A DNA stretch of 12,663 bases from JACCZX01 sp040003315 (GTDB lineage: Bacteria; Pseudomonadota; Gammaproteobacteria; Burkholderiales; Burkholderiaceae_F): contig JBDUCU010000082.1 of the NCBI GenBank assembly GCA_040003315.1, forward strand, positions 1 through 12,663. Reading direction: 5' to 3'. The position numbers were made by a program, and so were the translations under genes. The notes beneath the pieces were generated by a model. That model saw only the letters and a list, made by a program, of their open reading frames with translations. It was not told the DNA's origin and did no database searches. Below are positions 1 to 7,207 of the stretch, piece after piece. Each line of letters opens with the position of its first letter. Position 1 is the first letter of the stretch.

Positions 1-188
1 ACAGCGAACTGCGTGCCGCGCAGCCCGCATTCACCGATCGTGCCGACGATGCCCGACTTCGGCGCGATGATGCCCACTCGTAGCGGTGTGTTTTGGGCGA
101 TTGCTGGAAAGCTGAGCAACGGCTGCGCCGCAACGGCCGCACCCGCACCGCCGATGGCCTTCAATACGGCTCTGCGTCTGTTCTGCAT
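1..188 (-). CDS. ABC transporter solute-binding protein, N-terminal part (runs off left edge)
   Basis: Partial gene read leftward from an ATG at 188; 62 codons are visible with no stop. A good ribosome site (AAGGGAGA) lies just upstream. Residues 3-7 are rich in arginine followed by AVLKA, a twin-arginine-like motif, then an alanine/glycine-rich hydrophobic stretch and an FPAIAQ cleavage-type end near residue 32. This fits Tat or Sec export to the periplasm. The mature start (TPLRVGIIAPKSG, then a conserved GE-x-G region) resembles type I periplasmic receptors of branched-chain amino acid-type ABC transporters. The ligand cannot be told from this fragment. It lies 113 nt downstream of the GntR gene on the same strand, so co-expression with the PanB-like gene is plausible. 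Family assignment is fairly safe; substrate is unknown. Confidence 0.75.
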   Translation of the reverse strand, partial: MQNRRRAVLKAIGGAGAAVAAQPLLSFPAIAQNTPLRVGIIAPKSGIVGTIGECGLRGTQFA

Positions 189-301
189 TGTGTGTCTCCC
201 TTGTTATGTGAATGCCAGCGAACACTTGGTATCGATGCGCTGCGCCCCACTCGGCCTGCGCTAGATGCTGAACCGCCATCGTAGTGGGAACGACGCCTCG
301 G

Positions 302-985
302 TCAATCCGGGCTTACCGCGTCACGGGTGAATTTCTCGATCGCATCGAGCAGTCGATCGCTGGCATTGGCAGCGCGGTCCTCATCCTTATCTGCGATCGC
401 GCGCGCGATGTCGGCGTGCAACTTCGCGGTCAGCGGCATATCGGCCGTCTGCTTGTAATGGATATACCAGAAGCGCCGTGACAACCCGTGCATCAGGCTC
501 ATCGCGCCCGCCGCGAACTCATTGTGCGCCGCGCTCGAGCAAAGCAGATTGAACTCGCGATCGGTGCGCATGAAGGTCACGTCGTCGTTAACACGCGCCG
601 ATTTCTCGAAGTCGCGGGCAAGCTCGCGGAACCGCGCGCGCTGCGCGTCGGTCGCACGCCGTGCGGCCGCACGCGCAATCATCCGCTCCAGTTCACGGCG
701 CACTTCGTGCAAACGAAGCTGACGGCCGACATTGATTTCCGACACGATGATGCCGCGTCTCGGCAGGATTACCACCAGTCGCTCGCGCGCAAGCCGCTGC
801 AACGCCTCGCGGATTGGCGTGCGACCGATGCCGAGATGGCCGGAAAGCTCCGCCTCCGACACGGCGGCGCCCGGAGCGAGCTTTAGCGTCACGATCATCT
901 CCTCGAGCTCGGCATAGGCACGATCAGTCAGACTCTGCGTCGAGCCCGTTACCGGCGCCACCTCCGCCGCAGTGGCGCGCTTCAT
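302..985 (-). CDS. GntR-family transcriptional regulator, FCD (FadR) subfamily
   Basis: A 227-residue protein with an N-terminal winged helix-turn-helix at about residues 20-88 (SEAELSGHLGIGRTPIREAL is the classic GntR recognition region) and an all-helical FCD effector domain at about 95-220. FCD domains usually bind a metal through one Asp and several His. The Asp of the DxxFH motif is present (DREFN), but its His is Asn, and the His expected in the last helix appears to be Leu; the LHADI His is kept. The ATG start overlaps the stop of the upstream PanB-like gene by 4 nt (ATGA), which suggests translational coupling. Local regulation of this operon by the product is inferred from context; the effector is unknown. 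Confidence 0.9.
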   Translation of the reverse strand: MKRATAAEVAPVTGSTQSLTDRAYAELEEMIVTLKLAPGAAVSEAELSGHLGIGRTPIREALQRLARERLVVILPRRGIIVSEINVGRQLRLHEVRRELERMIARAAARRATDAQRARFRELARDFEKSARVNDDVTFMRTDREFNLLCSSAAHNEFAAGAMSLMHGLSRRFWYIHYKQTADMPLTAKLHADIARAIADKDEDRAANASDRLLDAIEKFTRDAVSPD

Positions 986-1884
986 TGGTGCTTTCGCTTC
1001 TCCACCAGCGCGACGAATTTCTCGTATTCCTTCTCATCCACCCCGTAACTGTGATCGTCGTCAGGAAACGTCCCCGCCTTGACTTCGGCGATGTACTGGG
1101 AGATTCCCGTGAGCGCAACTTCGGTCAGATTCGCGAAGCGCTTGGTGAACTTCGGTTTGAAATCGGTGAACACACCGAGCAGGTCGTAGCAAAGCAGGAT
1201 CTGCCCGTCGGTCCCTGCGCCGGCGCCAATGCCGATCGTCGGGATCTCGAGCTGCTTGGAAATGACTGCGGCGATCTTCGCAGGCACGGCTTCGAACTCG
1301 AGCATGAAACAGCCGGCATCCTGAATCGCGAATGCATCCTCCAGAATTTTCATCGCAGTATCCGCCGTCTTACCCTGGATCTTGAAGCCGCCGAACATCG
1401 CCACCGTGTGCGGTGTCATGCCGATGTGCGACGCGGTTGGAATACCCGCATCGACCATGGCTCTCAAGATCGACGCCTGCGACTTGCCGCCTTGCGGCTT
1501 GACGGCATCGCACCCGCCCTCCTGCATGAAGCGCGTCGCGTTGGTCAGCGCGCGTTCAACCGTGTTGTAGCTTTGATAGGGCATGCAGCCCAGTACGAAT
1601 GTGCTGGGCGCGCCCCGCCGCACCGCCTGCGCATGCATCGCCATCATGTCCATCGTCGCCGGGATCGTGCTCGAATGGCCATGCGCGATCATTGCGAGGC
1701 TGTCGCCGAGCACCGCTACGTCGACGCCGGCCATTTCAGCCCATCGTGCAGACGTGTAATCCGGCACCGACATGTAAACCATCTTCTCGCCGGTGGTCTT
1801 CGAGTCGCGGATCTCTTGCAGCGTGCGCTTCTTGCGCGGCGCATCTGCCGCTGGTGAATTAGTCTTTGCAGCAGCTTCCGCCAC
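982..1884 (-). CDS. PanB-like protein (ketopantoate hydroxymethyltransferase family) with altered metal site
   Basis: The family is clear: GDSLAM, HGHSSTIPAT, AVRRGAP, HIGMTPH, FGGFKIQGK, IGIGAGAGTDGQIL and a C-terminal SQYIAEVKAGTFPDDDHS all match PanB, which makes ketopantoate from 2-oxoisovalerate and methylene-tetrahydrofolate. Counting from the GTG at 1884, the first Mg-binding Asp is kept (GDSL, D61), as are K129, H153 and E198. The second ligand, normally in LADLPF, is Cys (LGCMPY), and the Glu of KIEGG is Gln (KPQGG). The protein may use another substrate. A TTG at 1932 would add 16 residues, but it lacks a ribosome site and lies upstream of the predicted transcription start. The GTG follows a GGGGGGAG run, so I prefer it. 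The coding neighbours are gntR (4-nt overlap) and an ABC receptor, which suggests uptake and catabolism rather than pantothenate synthesis. Family sure; function uncertain. Confidence 0.82.
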   Translation of the reverse strand: MAEAAAKTNSPAADAPRKKRTLQEIRDSKTTGEKMVYMSVPDYTSARWAEMAGVDVAVLGDSLAMIAHGHSSTIPATMDMMAMHAQAVRRGAPSTFVLGCMPYQSYNTVERALTNATRFMQEGGCDAVKPQGGKSQASILRAMVDAGIPTASHIGMTPHTVAMFGGFKIQGKTADTAMKILEDAFAIQDAGCFMLEFEAVPAKIAAVISKQLEIPTIGIGAGAGTDGQILLCYDLLGVFTDFKPKFTKRFANLTEVALTGISQYIAEVKAGTFPDDDHSYGVDEKEYEKFVALVEKRKHQ

Positions 1885-1896
1885 GGCTCCCCCCGA

Positions 1897-1919
1897 TTGA
1901 CAGCAGTATTTGACAGCAG
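1897..1919. repeat. Direct repeat TTGACAGCAG x2, candidate operator
   Basis: Two perfect copies of TTGACAGCAG (1897-1906 and 1910-1919) separated by TAT. The second copy contains the -35 hexamer of the plus-strand promoter, and both lie in the probable leader of the minus-strand PanB-like gene. Such spacing could serve a dimeric regulator, but FCD-type GntR sites are more often palindromic, so the binding protein is a guess. Confidence 0.45.
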
Positions 1920-1939
1920 CACTGATCGACAACTAATAT
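1910..1939 (+). promoter_or_regulatory. Candidate sigma70 promoter for the hydroxylase gene
   Basis: A perfect -35 hexamer TTGACA (1910-1915) is followed after 18 nt by TAATAT (1934-1939, 4 of 6 consensus). The predicted start of transcription near 1946 leaves a leader of about 30 nt before the ATG at 1976. It overlaps the opposing promoter used by the PanB-like gene. Confidence 0.55.
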
Positions 1940-1963
1940 ATCAGCCATCGACACTTGCAGCAA
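1935..1963 (-). promoter_or_regulatory. Candidate promoter for the panB-like/gntR operon
   Basis: Read on the minus strand, TTGCTG (1963-1958) precedes TATATT (1940-1935) by exactly 17 nt. Transcription would start near 1928, which places the TTG at 1932 outside the message and supports the GTG at 1884 as the real start. The AT-rich core is shared with the divergent plus-strand promoter, so the two would compete for polymerase. Confidence 0.45.
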
Positions 1964-1975
1964 CGAGGCATTTCG

Positions 1976-2809
1976 ATGATGACCGACCGCCAGCGCAGAT
2001 TCCGCGAACAGTACCGAGCCGCAATCGGCCGCTACTACAGCGGGCTGGTGCATGTCGGCGTGATGTACGCCTCGGGAATCGCTGGCGTCTGGTATTGCGT
2101 CAGTCACCTGCGCGGCGCCGCGTGGGAATGGCTGCTGCTGATTCCGGTGCTGGTCGGCGGCAATTTCGTCGAGTGGGGCATGCACAAGTTCGTCATGCAT
2201 CGCAAGATCGACGTCTTCGCGCTGCGCGCGATCTACGATCGCCATACGCGCCAGCACCATCAGTATTTCACCGACAACGATGCAACGATCGATACGATCC
2301 GCGAGTTTCGCATCGTGTTCTTTCCCTGGCGAGTGCTGATCGTGCTGGCGGTTTTCGGTCTGCTGTTCGGATGGATTGCCAGTGTGCTGATCAATCCGAA
2401 TGCCGGTTACATCGTGTTCATCGGCATGATCGGCCATTACATGGTCTACGAGACGTTCCATTTTTGTTGCCATGTTCCAGACAACCGGTTCGTGCGCAAC
2501 GCCCCGTTGATCAACACCATCCGGCGACATCACACGGCGCACCACAACATGGGAATCATGATGCACGTCAACATGAACCTGACGTTTCCGGTCGCCGACT
2601 GGTTTCTGAACACGAGCGACCTGAAGCGCGGACTGCTTGGCCATCTGTTCAATGGCTACAGCGAAGCCCACGTGAAGCCTGAGTTGAAACCGGTGATCGC
2701 GCGCTACCGCACGGCCGAGACGCAGGAACGGCGGGTGACGCTCGACGGGCCCCAGTTGAGTGACGACGAGCTCCGCACGTTGGCAAGCGCGGGCGCGACG
2801 TTTGGCTGA
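1976..2809 (+). CDS. Sterol desaturase / fatty acid hydroxylase superfamily membrane protein
   Basis: A 277-residue membrane protein with hydrophobic segments at about 23-45, 50-66, 116-138 and 143-160. Between and after them lie the histidine clusters of integral-membrane di-iron oxygenases: HKFVMH (70-75), HTRQHH (90-95), HYMVYETFH with a further H166 (154-166) and HHTAHH (185-190). These ligate two irons and use O2 to hydroxylate or desaturate a lipid-like substrate; the substrate is not evident. The ATG at 1976 is chosen because GAGG (1965-1968) lies 7 nt upstream; a TTG at 1955 has no such site. It stands alone between a divergent promoter and the 166-nt gap before the response regulator. 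Superfamily confident, reaction unknown. Confidence 0.88.
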   Translation: MMTDRQRRFREQYRAAIGRYYSGLVHVGVMYASGIAGVWYCVSHLRGAAWEWLLLIPVLVGGNFVEWGMHKFVMHRKIDVFALRAIYDRHTRQHHQYFTDNDATIDTIREFRIVFFPWRVLIVLAVFGLLFGWIASVLINPNAGYIVFIGMIGHYMVYETFHFCCHVPDNRFVRNAPLINTIRRHHTAHHNMGIMMHVNMNLTFPVADWFLNTSDLKRGLLGHLFNGYSEAHVKPELKPVIARYRTAETQERRVTLDGPQLSDDELRTLASAGATFG

Positions 2810-2838
2810 ACAGGCCGCAGTCGCTCGCTCTATGACGA

Positions 2839-2872
2839 TCGCCCTACACGCGCGCATAGCGTAAAAGGGCGA
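2839..2872 (+). terminator. Weak stem-loop after the hydroxylase gene
   Basis: TCGCCCT (2839-2845) and AGGGCGA (2866-2872) form a perfect 7-bp stem with a 20-nt loop, 30 nt past the stop at 2809. It is followed by GAAAAG rather than a T run, so it is not a textbook intrinsic terminator. Confidence 0.3.
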
Positions 2873-2923
2873 GAAAAGCGGGCAAAGGCCGACCAACTTC
2901 ACGGCTTACGCCGCACATTTCGG

Positions 2924-2960
2924 TTAAATTGCAAAGCTGGCCGCTGACAGCGGTTGCCAG
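2924..2960 (+). promoter_or_regulatory. Candidate -10 and leader hairpin before the response regulator
   Basis: TTAAAT (2924-2929) is a possible -10 element without a convincing -35. Just after the expected transcript start, CTGG/CCAG (2937-2940 with 2957-2960) and CCGCT/AGCGG (2941-2945 with 2949-2953) form a bulged hairpin, ending 15 nt before the GTG start at 2976. It could modulate translation or be incidental. Confidence 0.3.
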
Positions 2961-2975
2961 TGAACCGAGAGCGCA

Positions 2976-4187
2976 GTGCCCATCGAATCCATCAAGGAAG
3001 CACCCAAGGCCGCCGTACCAGCTCCGGCTGCCGTCGCCGCGAGACCCCGCGTTCTAATTTGTGACGATTCCCGCATCGTGCGGGCGTCGATTTCTCAGCA
3101 TTTGCGCGACCGCTTCGAGTTGCGCGAAGTGAGCGACGGCGAAGCCGCCTGGCAGGCAATCCTTCTCGATTCGTCGATCCGCGTGGTGATCAGCGATCTG
3201 ACGATGCCGAAGGTCGACGGCTTTGAGTTGCTCAACCGGGTGCGCAGCTCGAAGGTCCAGCGGATTCGCGAACTCCCGATGGTGATCATCTCGGGCGAAG
3301 ATGAGAGCGCGGAGCGAGAGCGCGCCGCGTCGCTCGGCGCGACCGACTTCATTCTGAAGGGCGTCGGAGCAGCGGAGTTACTGGCGCGCATGGAAGTTCT
3401 CGTTCGCCTGTCGACGACACGCGAGATGTTGGCCGAAAGCCAGGCATCGCTCGAGTCAACGCGCACGGTCGATTCCGATACCGAATTGCTGAACCAGCCG
3501 TTTTTCGACAAGCAGGTCGAGAAGCTGATCTCTTTTGCGCGTCGTAACCTGTCGGATGTCGCGCTGATCTGTATTCGGGTCGAATTGTCGATGCCGCAAA
3601 ACGAAAGCTGGGAGGGCGAGACCGAGCAGCGCATGAAGCTGGTCGGGCGTGCGCTGGCAGCATCGATCAGACTCGAGGATCTCGGCACGCGCACCGATCG
3701 GATGGAATTCTGTGTTGCCACACCGTCGAGCGGCTTATCCGGCGTGCTGCGTTTTGCCGCTCGGCTGCGCAAGGTGCTGGAAAACATCGAGGCCGCGGGC
3801 CCGGGCGTTGAGGTCTGGACATGTATCGGACTTTCAACGCTGTCGGAAGAGTTGCGGCGCAGCGCCGAAGAGCTGCGCACGCTGGCGCAGAAGCGCTCGG
3901 CACAAGCCCAGCAGAATCGCTCGCGCCGCATCATCCTGGGAACCTCGGACGGCGCGGCGCCGGGCAGCATCGACCCGAAGCCGGAAGACGGCTCGATGGA
4001 TCTGACACTCGCGCTGGCGCTGATCCGCGCCGGGCGTGCCGCCGAAGTTGTCCCTCATCTGCCAAGATTGCTGGAGCAGGTCGCACCGTTGCTGAAGCTG
4101 GTGCGACAACAGAAGGAACTGCAGCAGCCAGCCGATGGAGGATTGCATGACGACGTACAAGGAGTACCACGCAAGGTCACTCAGTGA
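2976..4187 (+). CDS. Response regulator with degenerate GGDEF-like output domain
   Basis: A 403-residue protein starting at GTG after a short A/P-rich tail. Residues 25-145 form a complete CheY-type receiver: acidic pair D30-D31, phospho-acceptor D74 (ISDLTMPKVDG), S106 (IISGED) and K128 (FILKG). A helical linker (about 145-165) leads to a region at about 166-310 that begins DSDTELLNQPFFD, like the DxLTGL-NR start of diguanylate cyclases, but carries DRMEF at 241-245 where GGDEF would stand. It therefore probably lacks cyclase activity and may act by binding a partner or nucleotide. The C-terminal 90 residues are helical and unassigned. No histidine kinase is nearby. Its last 41 nt overlap prpE in another frame, suggesting coupled translation. 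Confidence 0.85.
   Translation: MPIESIKEAPKAAVPAPAAVAARPRVLICDDSRIVRASISQHLRDRFELREVSDGEAAWQAILLDSSIRVVISDLTMPKVDGFELLNRVRSSKVQRIRELPMVIISGEDESAERERAASLGATDFILKGVGAAELLARMEVLVRLSTTREMLAESQASLESTRTVDSDTELLNQPFFDKQVEKLISFARRNLSDVALICIRVELSMPQNESWEGETEQRMKLVGRALAASIRLEDLGTRTDRMEFCVATPSSGLSGVLRFAARLRKVLENIEAAGPGVEVWTCIGLSTLSEELRRSAEELRTLAQKRSAQAQQNRSRRIILGTSDGAAPGSIDPKPEDGSMDLTLALALIRAGRAAEVVPHLPRLLEQVAPLLKLVRQQKELQQPADGGLHDDVQGVPRKVTQ
4137..4141 (+). promoter_or_regulatory. Ribosome binding site that fixes the prpE start
   Basis: GGAGG at 4137-4141 lies 5 nt before the ATG at 4147, inside the end of the response regulator gene. It favours this ATG over one at 4135, and the resulting N-terminus (MTTYKEYHARS) matches the start of known PrpE proteins. 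Confidence 0.8.
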
Positions 4188-6042
4188 TCCTGCAGGCTTC
4201 TGGGCCGACAAAGCCCGACTGATCGACTGGCGCCAGCCGTTTTCCCAGGTCATCGATTACGCGAAGCCGCCCTTCGCGAAATGGTTCGTCGGCGGCGTGA
4301 CCAACCTCTGCCATAACGCAATCGATCGCCATCTCGGTGAACGCGGCGAGCAACGCGCACTGATCTACGTTTCAACCGAGAGCGGCACCGAGAAGACGTA
4401 TACCTATCGGCAGCTGCATCGCGAAGTCAATCGGATGGCGGGAATATTGAAGGACCTTGGAGTCGCCCGCGGCGACCGTGTGCTGATCTACATGCCGATG
4501 ATTCCCGAAGCCACGTTCGCGATGCTCGCGTGTGCCCGTCTCGGCGCGATCCATTCGGTTGTCTTTGGCGGGTTCGCAGCGGTCAGCCTCGCGACCCGCA
4601 TCGACGACGCGCGGCCGAAAGTCATCGTATCGGCCGATGCCGGGTCGCGCGCAGGCAAGGCTGTGGCGTACAAGCCGCTGCTCGACGAGGCGATCACGCT
4701 CGCCAAATTTCCGCCGGCGAAGGTGCTGATGGTCGATCGCAAACTCGCACTCATCACGCGCGTCGAAGGCCGCGATGTCGACTATGCCGTGCTGCGCGCG
4801 CAGCACATGAACGACGAGGTGCCCTGCGTGTGGCTCGAGTCAAGCGAACCGAGCTACATCCTGTACACCTCGGGCACCACCGGCAAGCCGAAGGGCGTTC
4901 AGCGCGACACCGGCGGCCACGCCGTGGCGCTCGCAGCGTCAATGCGCGACATCTTTTGTTGCGAACCGGGCGAAACGTTTTTTTCGACCAGCGACATCGG
5001 CTGGGTCGTCGGCCACAGCTACATCGTCTACGCGCCGCTGATCAACGGCATGGCCACCGTGATGTACGAAGGAATTCCGATCAGACCCGATGGCGGAATC
5101 TGGTGGAGCATCGTCGAAAAGTACAAGGTCAACGTGATGTTTTCCTCGCCCACCGCGATCCGTGTGCTGAAGAAGCAGGATCCGGCGTTGCTGAAGAAAT
5201 ACGACTTGTCGAGTCTGCGCCTGCTGTTCCTCGCAGGCGAACCGCTCGACGAATCAACCGCACGATGGATTGCAGACGGCATCGGCAAGCCTGTGATCGA
5301 CAACTATTGGCAGACCGAAACCGGCTGGCCGATTCTGGGAATCAGTCGCGGCATCGAAGCGTTGAAGTCAAAGTTCGGATCGCCAGGACTGCCGGCTGCA
5401 GGCTATTCGGTGAAGCTTTATAACGAGTCCACTGGCGCCGAGATCACCGAACCGCATCAAAAGGGGGTGGTTGCGATCGAAGGCCCGCTGCCGCCGGGAT
5501 GTATGACCACGGTTTGGGCCGACGACGAGCGCTTCGTGAGAACGTACTGGGCCAGCATTCCGAACCAGTACGTCTATTCGACGTTCGACTGGGGCATCCG
5601 CGACGCCGACGGTTACTTTTTCATTCTTGGTCGCACCGACGACGTCATCAACGTCGCGGGCCACCGGTTGGGCACCCGCGAAATCGAGGAGTCGCTGTCG
5701 TCGCATCCGAATGTTGCGGAGGTTGCAGTCGTCGGAGTTGCCGATGTGCTGAAGGGCCAGGTGGCAATGGCGTTTGTCATTCTGAAAGATGCGACCAGGG
5801 CTGATACGGCAGACAAGAAGCTCGCCCACGAAGGCGAATTGATGAAGGTCGTCGACTCGCAGCTCGGTGCGGTGGCACGACCCGCGCGCGTGCACTTTGT
5901 GAACGTCCTGCCGAAGACCCGCTCCGGAAAACTGCTGCGGCGGTCGATCCAGGCGCTGGCAGAAGGACGCGATCCCGGCGACCTGACGACAATCGAAGAC
6001 CCGACCGCGCTCGAGCAAGTCAAAAGCGCAATGCACGCGTGA
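4147..6042 (+). CDS. prpE: Propionyl-CoA synthetase (propionate--CoA ligase)
   Basis: A 631-residue cytoplasmic acyl-adenylate-forming enzyme, close to the 628 residues of E. coli PrpE and collinear with it throughout. It activates propionate with ATP and CoA to propionyl-CoA through a propionyl-AMP intermediate. Visible marks are FWADKARLIDW and TNLCHNAIDRHL near the N-terminus, the P-loop TSGTTGKPKG at 241-250, VIDNYWQTETGWP in the acyl pocket, FDWGIRDADGY and GRTDDVINVAGHRLGTREIEE at the hinge, and PKTRSGK with the catalytic lysine K595. In relatives this lysine is controlled by reversible acylation. No methylcitrate cycle genes (prpB, prpC, prpD) are in view, so propionyl-CoA may feed another route or those genes lie elsewhere. 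It overlaps its upstream neighbour by 41 nt and its downstream neighbour by 4 nt. Confidence 0.95.
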   Translation: MTTYKEYHARSLSDPAGFWADKARLIDWRQPFSQVIDYAKPPFAKWFVGGVTNLCHNAIDRHLGERGEQRALIYVSTESGTEKTYTYRQLHREVNRMAGILKDLGVARGDRVLIYMPMIPEATFAMLACARLGAIHSVVFGGFAAVSLATRIDDARPKVIVSADAGSRAGKAVAYKPLLDEAITLAKFPPAKVLMVDRKLALITRVEGRDVDYAVLRAQHMNDEVPCVWLESSEPSYILYTSGTTGKPKGVQRDTGGHAVALAASMRDIFCCEPGETFFSTSDIGWVVGHSYIVYAPLINGMATVMYEGIPIRPDGGIWWSIVEKYKVNVMFSSPTAIRVLKKQDPALLKKYDLSSLRLLFLAGEPLDESTARWIADGIGKPVIDNYWQTETGWPILGISRGIEALKSKFGSPGLPAAGYSVKLYNESTGAEITEPHQKGVVAIEGPLPPGCMTTVWADDERFVRTYWASIPNQYVYSTFDWGIRDADGYFFILGRTDDVINVAGHRLGTREIEESLSSHPNVAEVAVVGVADVLKGQVAMAFVILKDATRADTADKKLAHEGELMKVVDSQLGAVARPARVHFVNVLPKTRSGKLLRRSIQALAEGRDPGDLTTIEDPTALEQVKSAMHA

Positions 6043-6788
6043 CGTTCAACTACGCACTGTCGGCGCTGCTGCTGCCGCCGACTTCATTGATTGTATTGAC
6101 GCTAATCGGTGCGTTCATGGTTCGCCGCCGCCGCGCAGCCGGACTTGCACTGATCGTCGGTTCGCAATTGCTGCTGCTGGCACTGTCGACGCCGGTGGTT
6201 GCCAACGCCTTGATGAGCACGCTCGAGCCGCCGCCCGCGACCATCGATGCGATCCGCGGCACACAGGCGATCGTGGTGCTCGGCGGCGGCCGCAATCTCG
6301 CTTCACCCGAGTGGGGAGGCGAAACGGTCAATGACGCCACGCTGCGGCGCGCGCGCTACGGCGCGAAGCTTGCGCGCGAGACCGGGCTTGCGCTTTACGT
6401 CAGCGGCGGCAAGCCCGACGGCGGCCTTGCCGCCGAGGGCACGCTGCTGCATGACGTGCTCGAGCGTGAATTTAACGTTTCCGTCAGATGGGTCGAAACC
6501 TCCTCCGAGACCACGCGCCAGCAGGCGCAGTTGACGGCGCAAGACTTGATTCCACTTCAAATCACGCGCATTGCTTTGGTTACCGACGCGTTGCATATGC
6601 CACGTGCGCGACGCGCCTTCGAGCGAGCGGGATTCTCTGTAGCCCCCGCGCCGACGAGCTATGGTGGACAACGTCCGTTTGCACCCTATCAACTGATCCC
6701 AGGGCCCGGGTCGTTGCGCGACTCGCACATGGCGCTGCGCGAATGGGCGTCGCAGCTGCATCATTCCCTAGTGGTTTACTTCCAGTAA
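6039..6788 (+). CDS. YdcF/SanA/ElyC-family membrane protein (DUF218)
   Basis: 249 residues starting at a GTG whose GTGA overlaps the prpE stop. Two hydrophobic segments (about 6-28 and 34-58) anchor it in the inner membrane. The remaining DUF218 domain carries AIVVLGGG (77-84), VSGG (121-124), ETSSETTRQQA (153-163) and VTDALHMPRA (181-190), all typical of the family. Members are linked to cell-envelope integrity, polysaccharide carrier-lipid use or vancomycin sensitivity, but their chemistry is poorly known. There is no obvious metabolic link to prpE; the overlap suggests co-translation only. Confidence 0.88.
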   Translation: MTFNYALSALLLPPTSLIVLTLIGAFMVRRRRAAGLALIVGSQLLLLALSTPVVANALMSTLEPPPATIDAIRGTQAIVVLGGGRNLASPEWGGETVNDATLRRARYGAKLARETGLALYVSGGKPDGGLAAEGTLLHDVLEREFNVSVRWVETSSETTRQQAQLTAQDLIPLQITRIALVTDALHMPRARRAFERAGFSVAPAPTSYGGQRPFAPYQLIPGPGSLRDSHMALREWASQLHHSLVVYFQ

Positions 6789-6798
6789 CGGATACGCG

Positions 6799-7197
6799 AT
6801 GAGAACAAAACCGGTGTTGACACTTGACGACGCGAAGCGAATGGCCGCCGCGGCCGAAGCCGAAGCGCTGAACAATGGATGGAACATTGTTGTCGCGGTG
6901 TGCGACGACGGTGGACACCTGCTGCTGCTGCACCGGCTCGACGGAGTCGCTCCTATCTCGAGCGCGATCGCGCCGGCCAAGGCGCGCGCAGCGGCCCTTG
7001 GCAAGCGCGAAACCAAGGCATACGAAGACATGATCAACCACGGCAGGACGGCGTTCCTGTCGGCCCCGCTCGAAGGCATGCTTGAAGGCGGCGTGCCGAT
7101 CATTGCCGACGGACAAGTCGTCGGCGCAATCGGAGTGTCTGGGGTCACGGCGAGCCAGGATGCCCAGGTCGCCAAAGCCGGTGCCGCAAGCCTGTAG
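6799..7197 (+). CDS. GlcG/HbpS-family protein (DUF336, Haem_degrading domain)
   Basis: 132 residues covering the whole domain: LTLDDAKRMAAAAEAEA, NIVVAVCDDGGHLLLLHRLDG, APAKARAAALGKRETKAYED, GGVPIIADGQVVGAIGVSGV and a final AQVAKAGA are the recurring blocks of this family. Members include GlcG from glycolate operons and the haem-binding HbpS; the activity of most is undefined. No signal peptide is seen, so it should be cytoplasmic. The ATG is 10 nt after the YdcF-like gene, with only a weak ribosome site (GGAT), and it ends the operon. The next gene converges from 10 nt away. Confidence 0.88.
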   Translation: MRTKPVLTLDDAKRMAAAAEAEALNNGWNIVVAVCDDGGHLLLLHRLDGVAPISSAIAPAKARAAALGKRETKAYEDMINHGRTAFLSAPLEGMLEGGVPIIADGQVVGAIGVSGVTASQDAQVAKAGAASL

Positions 7198-7207
7198 CGG
7201 CGGTGGC

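Noticed and set aside
814..1857. Plus-strand open frame of 347 codons opposite the PanB-like gene
   Set aside because: The translation is rich in Arg and His with no family pattern. It is an antisense shadow produced by high GC in a confident gene.
1933..1955. Alternative TTG starts for the two divergent genes (1932 minus, 1955 plus)
   Set aside because: Neither has a ribosome site, and better placed starts with upstream purine runs exist at 1884 and 1976.
1859..2902. Minus-strand open frame of 347 codons opposite the hydroxylase
   Set aside because: No recognisable domain, no ribosome site, and it covers a gene with clear di-iron histidine motifs.
7198..7207. Shared terminator between the converging GlcG-like and MFS genes
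   Set aside because: The 10-nt gap is too small, and no stem with a T run was found there.
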